Below are positions 51,165 through 61,848 of a stretch of 64,000 nucleotides of DNA, in pieces; positions within the stretch are counted from its first letter, which is position 1; each line of letters opens with the position of its first letter. The translations under genes and the position numbers were made by a program. The notes beneath the pieces are model-generated. The model was not told the origin of the DNA, did no database searches, and saw only the letters and a list, made by a program, of their open reading frames with translations. This stretch comes from Kuschelorhynchus macadamiae (taxonomy: Eukaryota > Arthropoda > Insecta > Coleoptera > Curculionidae), in the NCBI GenBank assembly GCA_030620095.1, contig JAUTXW010002458.1, positions 364,001 to 428,000 on the forward strand, read 5' to 3'.

Positions 51165-52545
51165 TGAAACCTTGGAAGGAAGCTTTTATCCATCCTATTC
51201 CTAAAACCAATAATTCCTCTGCTTTCTCGGATTTACTTCCGATCAGTCTCTTACCAATATTTTCTAAGATACTTGAGAAAATCGTATATTAACAAATTGC
51301 AACCTATCTTGCAGATAATCATATTCTTCTTGACCGGCAGTCGGGTTTTCAGCAGTCTTATAGCATTACATCTGCGCTTTTGGATGTCACTGAGGACATA
51401 ATTAGAACTACAGATTCAAAAAAAACTTACTTCATTTATGTTAATTGACTTTTTTAAAGCATTTGACACTATAGATCAGAATGTATTTTGTTCAAAACTA
51501 AAGTACATTGGCTTACATGAAATTCCACTATTTATTTTTAAATTACCTCTACCATAGAAGTCAAAAAGTTGTCGTGATTGGCTTAATGTCAAATAGTTTA
51601 TCTATCTCAACCGGAGTGCCCCAAAGCTCTAAACTGGGGCCGCTTCTATTCTTGATTTATACATTGGATTTATTCAGAAAAGTAGAAACCCGTTCAATTC
51701 ATGGTTATACTGATGATCTTCAGTTGTATTTCAGTTTCCCCCGTGAACAAACGATAAACGGTAATGTTACAATAAATCATAATTTAAATATTATTAGCGA
51801 ATTTTCTTCTCTACATAATCTTGGGCTCAACCCCAACAAAAAGTATTTTATGTTACTTCGGCAACTTTTAACATCGCGAACTTTGTTTGCAGAACTTCAT
51901 TCCCAAAGTGAATGGTGAAAACATTCTGCAAGGAACTTTGGAGTGAATTTTCTTCTCTGCGTAATCTTGGGCTCAATCCCAACGAAGCACATTTTATGGT
52001 TCTTGGCAACTTTAAACATAGAGAACTTTGTTTGCAGAATTTAATTCCCAAAGTGAATGGTGAAAATATTCTGCAAGAAACCTTGGAGTGACAATGGATT
52101 CTAAGTTGCGTTTTACTGAACATGTGTCGGAACTATTGAGACGATCGTATTGTGTTATGAAGGTACTCTATGCTATTTAGCATGCTCTCGGTTTGACCCT
52201 AAGGAAAAAGCTATGCGGAGAGGTCTCATCTTTTCAATTTTTAATTATGGTTGTATTGTTTATGGGCCTTGTCTTCATGTATTTTCTACAAATCGCATCT
52301 AGCGTGTACAAAGGATATGTGGTAGATTTGTTTTTGGTATTAACTAAGTACGAATCTATTTCAGAAAAATTGAAGCTGCTCTTCTGGTTACCAATGAATC
52401 AACTGTGGGAATTTCTTAGAAAGTCTTAATTTAGTTTTTTTTTAGGTTCTTTTACATTTGAGTTATATGTAAGAACAGCTTATTTTAGCTAAATATCGCC
52501 TGATGTGATTTGAATTAATAAAGACGATTTATTATTATTACATAA
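51165..52545 (+). pseudogene. Non-LTR retrotransposon relic
   Basis: Starts KPWKEAFIHPIPKTNNSSAF (RT motif 0/1), then SLLPIFSKILEKIVY, DRQSGFQQSYSITSALLDVT, a shifted FKAFDTIDQ, STGVPQSSKLGPLLFLIYTL (about 51610) and GYTDDLQLYFSF (about 51702). In that last motif the usual YADD is YTDD, with both Asp kept. The C-terminal part is collapsed. The 3' end is AATAAAGACGATTTATTATT at about 52518-52545, the same tail type as 42833. It directly abuts the pogo relic and is truncated 5'. Confidence 0.8.
51801..52088 (+). repeat. 145-bp tandem duplication inside the RT relic
   Basis: GAATTTTCTTCTCTACATAATCTTGGGCTC.. (in parts) at 51801-51945 recurs at 51946-52088 with about 10 percent divergence, sharing TTCCCAAAGTGAATGGTGAA and ATTCTGCAAG. 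It duplicates the segment following YTDD. Confidence 0.85.
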
Positions 52546-52599
52546 TTATAACAGAATTTTTGAATTCTGCGATAACTTTTAATAAAGAACGTACAGTCG

Positions 52600-53885
52600 T
52601 TTAATCTATTCAAAACGAAACAAGAACTCACTAGAGCTGATAAAGGGAGCACAATCATAGCTATGGATAAACACTTATACATAACAAAAACATTAGAATT
52701 CCAAATGTTACAGAAAGACCCCACGGAGACATTTGAAAAAAAAATAAAAGTACAAATTATGAACCCCCAAGTCTAGAAGCTTTCCTTCCTTATTAAATTG
52801 CATAAGGAGAACTACCATATAAGACAAGTTGTATCATACTTTTCAGCACCTACGTAAAAACTTTCGAAACTCTTTATAGACAAAATAAAAATATTACTGT
52901 CAGTTTACCCCGCAATATAATAAATTCAGGTGAATTAATTAAAAACGTTTCACATATTCACTTACCTAATAACGTTAAGCTAGTTTTTTTCGATGTAAAA
53001 AATTGTTTCTTAGCATCCGCCATAAGATGCACTAAACTTATTTGAATCGTTATTAATAAAAAACAAGGGTAATTACATGATTATGCAAGATATTCTAGAG
53101 CTACTGAAAATATGTCTCAACCAAAACTATTGTTTTTTCAATAATGTTTACAACAATAGTAGAGAAGGTCTGATTATGGAAAGTCCGTTAAATCCCATAC
53201 TCGCAGAGATTTTCATGGATAACATGGAAAAATTGATTCATCGCCATACATTGAGTAATAAAAGTGTCTATTACTCGGTATGTGGATGGCATGATTATTT
53301 GTTTTACAGGCACAAACAGACAATTAAACATATTTTTAGATTTTTTGAATTCAATTCACAGGAATATTAAGTTCACGTTAGGGGTTGAAGATAACGGTTC
53401 CATTAAATTTTCAGATTTAACAACTAAGAGAGAATGGCATAAACATTCATTAAAAATTTACCATAAACCATCACATACTGATACTGTCGTCCAATACAAG
53501 TCTTCACAAACCATAGAACATAAATTAGCAGCGTTTCACAGTATGATCCATAGATTGGTTAGAAGAAAGAAGAAAGTTTCAACGATCAGTTCAATTTGAT
53601 TATATAAATTGCAGTTAATAATGGCTACCCACTTTCAATAGAACAAATAAAAAGTGTCAAGTTTAAACACAAAACTATTAATGAAATATACTCCAATCGT
53701 AGAGATGATAATAAATGTTTTAAAATAATAACATACTGTGGAAAGCCCTCTTTAAAAACTAAATGTCTTAACACGAAGAATGTAAACATTGCTTTTAAAA
53801 CTAATAATTCCCTAGAAAAATTTCTGAAACGTAATACCTTTATGTCTGAAATAGCGTCTAGTAAACGTGAATAGCAATTATATAT
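52600..53885 (+). pseudogene. Penelope-like element RT relic
   Basis: Collinear Penelope RT segments: RADKGSTIIAMDKHLYI (about 52637), LIKLHKENYHIRQVVSYFS (about 52790), a shifted LPNNVKL..DVKN region, LLKICLNQNYCFFNNVYNNS and GLIMESPLNPILAEIFMDNM (about 53170; motif GLPMGSPLSP..AEIFMD), a degraded YVD region (about 53265), KFTLGVEDNGSIKFSDLT (about 53370), IYHKPSHTDTVVQYKSSQ (about 53456) and TNNSLEKFLKRN near 53800. There are stops. The C-terminal GIY-YIG nuclease is not present. Confidence 0.85.
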
Positions 53886-56249
53886 CTCTCATTTTAGGCC
53901 GGCACAAACAAAATATGAAGAAATATAGTGTTAAGATGTAGAAATTATTTTAGCTTGTAATCTTCAAAATAAGTAACCCAAATATCAAAATTTTTATTTC
54001 AGTTTTACATAAAGAAAAGTTATTTAATTATGTTTCATTTTTATTCCGGCTTTTAATTAAAGTTTGCCACTGCCTTATTAAGAATTCAAGTTTAATCCAA
54101 TCGGCATATAAAAAGTTTAAAATGGGGTAGCTAAATTTAATTTTTACCAGTTACTCAGAATTCAATTTGAAAAAGATATCTTTCATCTCATGAATAAAAT
54201 AATGAATGTAATGAAATAAAATATTTAGACGAGTATACCTAAAAGCGGTTGTCAGTAACGATGTGTTTAGTTTATTCGGAAAATATTAGAAATTAATGTG
54301 ACACAAGTAAGGGTTTAATAGAATTTTAGGATTTAAAAGTGCATGCTAGGATAAATATTGATGTCAAAAGTTTCCACAATTTAAATGTATCTTAAAAGTT
54401 TCAAATCTATTTACTAATATAGATGTAGCATGAGCCTTTAGTTCTTTCAAACTCATTCTGATTATATTTAATGAAACATAACGCAGCAGTAAATATAACT
54501 TTTGACCTAAACTGTCAAAAAATGCATTAAACTGACGTTTATAAAAACAATCAAATTTGGTTTTTATGTGTAGTCATGTATATATATATATATATATATA
54601 TATTTGTTTAAACAATTAAAATAATTTAGTTTATAGTTAAGTTAGTACAACATATTTATACGCAAATATAAGCTGTGTTATCTGTATGTATTGGAAATTT
54701 TCTTGGTAAAGGCAAATTTACAATTTTTTTCCAAAATGAAAAATAAAGTAAGTTTACCCAACTTCGATGTTTGCGTGTCCTAAGCGTCTTTTATAAAAAA
54801 GTGGGCTTCTTCACGTGAACTTATCAGAACACGAAAATTCATTTATAAAGAATAACTTTATCCCGATATATTTTGTTCCACCTCCTTGTTTAAACTACCC
54901 ATGGACAATAAATGACAGACAAAAATCAATGAAAATAAGTTCTACTTACCCTAATAAAATGACAGGCTCTGACGATTTTTTAAAGGTACAAGGCAATAAA
55001 TTATAAAATTTTGCAATATTATATGAAAAGTTTTGTTTTCTGATTTTTCCCTCTAACCTAGTATATATGTTATATTTATGTTTTCGGAATACCATACGTT
55101 GATGTCAATATGATGGCACTTTAATCTTATTATGCTATAAAAAAAAAGCAATGCGCTAGTGTTTTAGATTTTTAAATCGTGTTATAGCTTTTTTTCCGAT
55201 TTTGATCATCATTTTTGTATACAAAGTTTATATTCTGTAACTTTTTAGTCTTTTAAACACTTTTGAGATTCTGTACCGTCGGGAAATTAATTACTAATAT
55301 GATCCTGCATTCATAGCTAATTTGATGGTAATGATGCATGCAGGAACTTCTAAATAGTGAAAAATAACGCACAAATTTTAAAATGCCATAATGGTACAGA
55401 ACGAAATAGGGAATGTCTTTACCGTAAAAATGTCCAGCAGTGTCTTAACAAAAAGTTCAGAATAATAGGATAAAGTGATCGCAAATCGGAAAAAAAATAA
55501 AACCCATAGGATTTTTTAAAAACTAATTTAGTCACTTTACTGACACTAATCGTAATGTGTAAGTTTGATTTTAAAATTTTTACAAGTTGTATAAAAAATA
55601 CAAAAGTATAACTATTTAATACTCTGTATTTCGCCCAGTAGTTACGAACCTCTTTTTATATGAACCTTTTTTTTTTATTTTCATAATATAAACCATCTTT
55701 CAGAGCTTTAAACAATTACTAATTTACACCCTATATTATTTCAGATTTAGAAGGTTCTCTCTTAAACCGAACAACGTGTGTATAAAAATATTATAATATT
55801 GTAGCTAGAAGTAAATAAATACCTTGGCTCGAGAAGATTTTAAATAACCAAGAGGCTAAGAGACAACCAGAATAACAGGATACCTAAAAGACAAAAAAAA
55901 AAGAGAAACAAAAAATCAAGAGGCAAAAAAAAACAGAAAGAAGAGATCAAGAGATAAAAAAATTATAAGATGAGACCAGAAGGTAGAAAGAACTACTTCT
56001 AATACGGGACTGGATTTAGAATTCCATTGAAAAAGAACAATGCTGCTTGAAAAAAGTCATAGATAACGTCAATGAAAAAGGAATTGGAGAGAACATGGAT
56101 AAAGTAAGAAATTATATTTAAACTGAAGTAAAACAAGTTCAGATGTAAGTCAAAGAGGTTCGTTACAACACCAAGAACAAAGTTCAACATCTTAAAAAAA
56201 AATGAGTATATTGAAAGAGCAAAGATGCACTAGTTCGATAGCAGTTTCG
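53886..56249. other. No gene recognised
   Basis: AT-rich. A short (TA)n tract lies at 54578-54602. A 63-codon open frame at 54815-55006 has no motif. 55870-55970 is purine-rich (AAGAGAAACAAAAAATC), leading into the gag-like region. Confidence 0.4.
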
Positions 56250-56870
56250 GGTGATAAAATTAAACCCCCTACATTTGATGACTCAATTTCCTGGTCTATA
56301 TACTTGCAACAGTTTGAAGAAGCAACAAGCGATGGTTGAATTGGCGAAGAAAAGGCTACTTTTTAATAGTCATTAAGAGGAAAAGTACTAGATTTATTAC
56401 AAAAGATTCCAGGGAGTCATCAACAAAGCTATCTGTTCCTTGTTCATTCATTAGAACTTGGATTTGAAGATCGAGAGATATACAGAACCAAACTTAAAAT
56501 TAGAATACAGAATCCCAGTAAATATTTTCAAAAATTTGAGCTCGATACAAAAAGATTAATAAGATTAGGATTTCCTACATCAGGTGAGGATGTGCAAGAA
56601 TAGATGGCACTGACTGCATTTGATGATGGACTACGAAACTTGTTCGTGCTTTAGAGTTAGAGGCTGTCTCTAATGCCCTAAAACCTAAAATTAGATCAGT
56701 TAAAGTTACAGCTGATAATATGCTAGTGTATAAGAAAAGCATTTGAGGCAATTCTTGGAGAGATACGAAAAAATCTAGACATCAAGCCACATAAAGAGCA
56801 AAATATACAATGAGAATGTTTCCGTTGCCATAAAACTGGACAAATGTGAAGATATTTCCGAGTGAGAATG
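56250..56870 (+). pseudogene. Gypsy-type gag relic
   Basis: Segments typical of insect Gypsy capsid proteins: KPPTFDDSISWSIYLQQFEE (about 56260), LRGKVLDLLQKIPGS (about 56373), YLFLVHSLELGFEDREIYRT (about 56430), KIRIQNPSKYFQKFELDTKR, FDDGLRNL, and a zinc-knuckle start CFRCHKTGQM (about 56819) cut by a stop. Multiple stops. Protease, RT and integrase do not follow; the sequence runs into unrelated open segments and a possible LTR, so the interior was deleted. Confidence 0.65.
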
Positions 56871-57239
56871 TCCAGAACAGACTCCTTCCAGAGATCCAGT
56901 TTCTAGGTCGTCAAGGAGAGCAAGGCAATATAGGTCACTTGGCAGGATTGAAAAGTGAAAACAGTACGATTTTCAAACTGCACATCGACCCAACAGACAA
57001 CATGACACCACTGATGTCTTTACCGAACAACGAGATGGATAAGTTCAGAGAATAACCAAACGATTTACGATTAAATCAGACCACGCGTCGTCAGCAGAAG
57101 AATAGCGAGCGACTGACGAAATATCATGGCCAAAAAGGTGATCGAACAAAATTAAGAGGAGGTAACGATCTTGCCTAAACTTCCCAAATGAGTTATCAGA
57201 CGTTTATGTATATAAACTAGAAGTAAAAAAGAAGTCATC

Positions 57240-57450
57240 ATATATCGAGTTCAGTCAAGGGTCTTCTAGAAAGTTATAGCGAATTCGTTTTGCATATATA
57301 AAGAAACGTCATGTGCTTGAGTAGTGTTTATTAGTGGTACTGTAGTGAGTGTTTAATAAAGTAAGTGTTGCCTTGAATAGAAGTGTTTGTTATAAAGCGA
57401 ACTATAGTCGAATGCTGTTTTATCGGACGGGTCCCAAGGTCACCAACATT
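57240..57450 (+). repeat. Possible LTR remnant
   Basis: Has a TATATAAAG at about 57296, an AATAAA at about 57354 and a GTCCCAAGGTCACCAACA edge at about 57429, in LTR-like order. No second copy is in the window, so the call is tentative. Confidence 0.3.
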
Positions 57451-57938
57451 ATAAATCAAATCAGAAAACACAGTGAATACCAAAATGTTTTGTGATTCTT
57501 TTATCGAGCTATTAAATCTCGATGGGCTATTTACAAATATACAGGAAGAAAGAAAATAGTTTTTTTTATTTTTTTTTAAATATATTAATTATTATATTAA
57601 ATTCGCTAAATATGTATTTGGTTAAAATTTTTTGTTTGGCAAAAACAAAAATGCACAAAATGGCAAACGCCTAAATAAAGTCGGAAGGCGGTTCGAATCA
57701 GTGGAACAATCAGGATATGTTCTGTTTATACAGCCACTTAATGAAAGTTTTTTTATCAATCACCAAAAATTATAAGCCCCGCTTGACCTAAAAATCTAAC
57801 CACTTATACAGTGTCATTTATTTAAATGCGGTCTACCCCTGTGCAATGAAAACTTTTTTTTTGTATTGTGATAACAAAAAAAATTATTTTGCAATAATAT
57901 TATACACTTTTCTTAAAAACACAAGATAATTAGTTATT
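57451..57938. other. Nothing recognised
   Basis: AT-rich DNA; no coding or repeat signals. Confidence 0.35.
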
Positions 57939-58201
<263 letters not shown>

Positions 58202-58375
58202 AATTTTGTCTTATAATTAATAAAAGAATTTACTTAACACGCTTTAAAATTGGAACAAGTAATCTATAATTATTTATTTATTGCCTACAAAATTACAAAT
58301 GTACTAATGAAGGAGGCAAAAAAATGGTGTCAAATCTTTTTTTTGCTTTAAAATTTTTTTTTAAATTAAAATTCA

Positions 58376-58560
58376 CTGGCTAATATCCAGCAGCCAATGG
58401 CAAAAGCTCTGAGAATCGGTATAAGGAATGTACAGAAACTTGTGTATGAAAAAAAAACATAATTTATTTCCGAAAGAGATTAAGAAATGTACACGAAAAA
58501 AATCCAAAGGCAAAAGGCATAAGTTACAAAGCAAAAATGGATATTCATAATGCAATTTAT
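58376..58560 (+). pseudogene. Inverted copy of a mariner-type transposase N-terminus
   Basis: 58376-58515 is the inverted match of 59178-59318, sharing GCAAAAGCTC..GAATCG.TATAAGG, GAAATGTACACGAAAAAA and CATAATTTA. It corresponds to the N-terminal coding part of the minus-strand transposase, so two copies are in opposite orientation. Confidence 0.65.
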
Positions 58561-58639
58561 GATTTAGACACGTCAAAGACTAATATAATCCTTCAGAAAC
58601 TTTTTAATATTATAGACTAAACAATATCATCATCACTTA

Positions 58640-59319
58640 AAAAGTCCTCATCTTCTGAGTCGTCCTTAAATTCCGTAATGATCATTGGTGCTATTTCGAC
58701 ATCTAGAACTCGTTCTCGATTCCACCGATCCTATATTAATTTCTCCGTATGTTCCACAGATTTCTTCCGTATTCTGGTAAAATATAATTTAATGAATCTT
58801 GCCAAACGATTTGCACTTCATCTGATAGCCCATATTAATTCTATTGCGTTAAACTGGCAATGGTATGGCGGCAGTCGTAAAACCTCATGTCCATTTTCCC
58901 GTAATAATAAATAAAAATACCACTTTTCTAAATTTTGAATTAACATTTTCCGTGTATTTCTTTAAAAACTGAATATGCTGACTTGCTATATGTAGCAACT
59001 TGCATACAAATCTTTGATTACAGTCCTTTTTATATCTAAAACTCAACATTTTTATTAATTTTGACAACGATTTTAGTCCAATTTCCAATATGCCTCGATT
59101 TTTTAAAGCTTCTTTTAAACCTTGGAGGGTTATATTAGTTTTTGATGTGTATAAATCGTAATAATATCACTTAAGTCTTCTGTCTTTGGCTTTTTTCGTG
59201 TACATTTCTGAATCTTCTTAGGTAGTAAATTATGCTTTTTTTTCATGCACATTTTTCTGCACTATCCTTATATCGATTCCCCGAGCTTTTGCTACTGTCT
59301 CCTGGATATTGGCCATATA
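58640..59319 (-). pseudogene. Tc1/mariner-type transposase relic
   Basis: On the minus strand: VAKARGIDIRIVQKNV (helix-turn-helix, about 59300), KCTRKKPKTEDLSD (about 59195), LKEALKNRGILEIGLKSLSK and MLSFRYKKDCNQRFVC (about 59050), then VLRLPPYHCQFNAIELIWAI (about 58885-58826), which carries the third acidic residue in IELIW. The centre with the first two Asp residues is deleted (about 58920). This matches the widespread arthropod IS630/mariner type with LPPYHCELNPIELIWA. Not functional. Confidence 0.7.
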
Positions 59320-59341
59320 TTATATATATATATATATATAT
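59316..59341. repeat. (AT)n tract (short)
   Basis: About 25 bp of AT repeat adjoining the mariner-type relic. Confidence 0.9.
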
Positions 59342-59617
59342 TTTATTTTCGTAATATTTTATTAGATTTAATACCATTTTTTTCGCATGTGGATACAAAA
59401 AACCCGAAAATTGTTTTATATTATTCAGTTTGTCACTGACTTGTCAATCTGACTTTGAAGTGGCATCGCTCAAAGATTTTTGTAACTGCTGGTATTTATA
59501 TGTTTATCCTCTTTTTTCATATGAAAATATCATAGGTCTATCTAATTCATCTTCCAGATGAATTAACAAGGTTTGTCGTTGATAAATCGTATGACCCGCA
59601 CGATAACACTGCTTTTG

Positions 59618-59619
<2 letters not shown>

Positions 59620-59672
<53 letters not shown>
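59620..59672. repeat. (AT)n tract
   Basis: About 52 bp of AT repeat. Confidence 0.95.
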
Positions 59673-59676
<4 letters not shown>

Positions 59677-61848
59677 CAGATTTATCTATCTATGTACATA
59701 TTTATTGAAATAAAAATTTCTGCGCCTATAGTTAGCATTTTGTAAAAGCTGCAAAACGCTTACGAAGGCATAGTTTACTTTTTCCGTTTGTGGGCGAGAA
59801 CTAACATTTTTTTCATTTTGTTGAATTAAAAAACAGCTTTAATCTTTTCAATCCAGAGCACACATGTTAAGAGAACGCGTATATTTGAAATGTGTGTGTC
59901 ACTCTACGAAATGGGGACTTGGTTTGCACAACAAAATTTTGTTGAAAGACTAAGTCATAAAATATATTATTATGTTTTTTTAAAAATTATTGCCACATGC
60001 TAAATATGAATAATTCTCTAAAAAAAATGTTGAAAATTCTCACATTTTTTTAGAAACCTCCAAGACAAGTCCAAAAGCTAAAAAACTTTTACGTTACTCT
60101 CTAGTAAAATATACTAAAAAAAAAACTCAAAAACGTTTGTAGAAACCTGGAAATTAAATTTATTTAATATTAAAAATGTAGGAAAAACTCGTTCTTTTCA
60201 TAAGAATTTTTTCTATTTTTTATAAAGAATTTTTTTATTAAATGCTTTTTGATTTTCGAAATAGTTTAATACAAATTTAACCTAAAAAAGCTGGTAATCT
60301 AATCATTATAAGCAGAAGATAATTTTATTAAAAGCATAATAAGGATAGAAAGGAAACCGTTGGAGAATTAGTCAACGGTTCGTATTAATATTTCTCGAAA
60401 AACCACTAAAAATGTCAACAGACATAAAATATCTGTAAAGTTAGATTCAATGTTTAAAAGAAAAACTCCATTTATCTTTATTATTTAGTTACTGCAATTT
60501 ATCAAGATTTAAACCAGGTAGAGGTAAATGTGACAAATGACTACACTGCATACATTACACGGCCCAACTCAAACTAAGTGAAATTAGTAAATTGGAAAAT
60601 ACCCTAAAAAGTTTATGACGAATTTTATTCCTTCGAACAATAAATATTTGCTTCTTTGATAGCTCCTTTGAACTATCCAAAATTTATATTACTAAACGCT
60701 CCTGCATGTAAGAAAATCGGCTTTCCACAGAATTTTCCCTGTTTTGAACTATTACTTTCATGAAAGAAGTACTTTACAGATTCATTTAAACCAATTACCC
60801 GGAATTTCCCTATTAATGAATCCTTTCATGTAATAAGGGAATAAAAGATAACGTAATATGTATAATATGTACTGTATATATTATTAAATAACTGTAAGCT
60901 TCAATTTCTCTGATAAAAAGATATATTCATAACGAGGGAAGTTCTAGGTAAAACTAAATTTACCATTTTTTTTTTATAATTTCTAAATATATTTCTGAAC
61001 ACCTTTTAATTTTTTAAAATCAAATGCACTATTTCCTTTTTATAAACTTTTGACTCTGCTCATGTTCTTAACATATTTTATTTAGCAAATAACTTAGTTC
61101 AATTGTTTTCACAAATAAAAGTAAAAACTTGAATCTTATTTTAAAACACAATTGTGAATAGGAAAAAAATTCAGTCAATAGTCCCTACTATTTAACACTA
61201 ATAAATTATATAAACTGTTTACATAAACTTGAAAAACCTAAAAATCTTCCAAGATAATTTAATTTTCTTAAATTTTTGTAAACCAAAAACAATTAAATTT
61301 TATCTTTTCTTATTAGGAAATGACAAGCGTTCGGTAGGAATTTTTATATATTTATATAAATTCTTAAGTTTTGTTAATATTTTCTGCCTTATCAGATAGA
61401 AACCTAATGTATTTTCGTAGACTAAAAAGCCAATGAAAATTACGTAAAAAGCTCAGTTCCGTCGGTACTTTGTCTACAGTTGTGCACCAAAGTATTTATT
61501 GCAAATGCTTGAAACATTTTTATCTTCAACTGTTTTTTGTAAAAAAAAATATTTTTCTAGCAAATTCATAAATACTTATTATAGCTAAATATAACCGTTT
61601 TGTCCCATTGGAGGCGGAGTAATAGACATAATGTTTTATTACTCTTGTCTGCTTAAAGATTATCGGAAAGCAAACGGTTGTCTGGACATTACGCAGTGGT
61701 TCGTATTAATATGTCTCGAGAAATCACTACAAATATCAACAGATATAAATATCAGGAAAATTAGGGCATAAATATTTTGAAAAACTTAATTTATCTTCTT
61801 TATTTAGCGGCTAAAATGTATCAAGCTTTAGACTAGGCTGGTGTAAAT
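59673..61848. repeat. Direct repeat pair in otherwise empty DNA
   Basis: About 60330-60530 and about 61655-61848 share GGTTCGTATTAATAT.TCTCGA, CAACAGA(C/T)ATAAA and a TTTATCTT..TTATTTAG..TTTATCAAG series (diverged). The copies are 1.3 kb apart. The rest is AT-rich without coding potential. An isolated AACGAGGGAAGT at 60933 resembles a family D end. Confidence 0.5.

Noticed and set aside
57420..57460. CAAGGTCACCAAC read on the minus strand as a Gypsy primer-binding site (TTGGTGACC)
   Set aside because: The orientation would conflict with the plus-strand gag relic, and no second LTR supports it.
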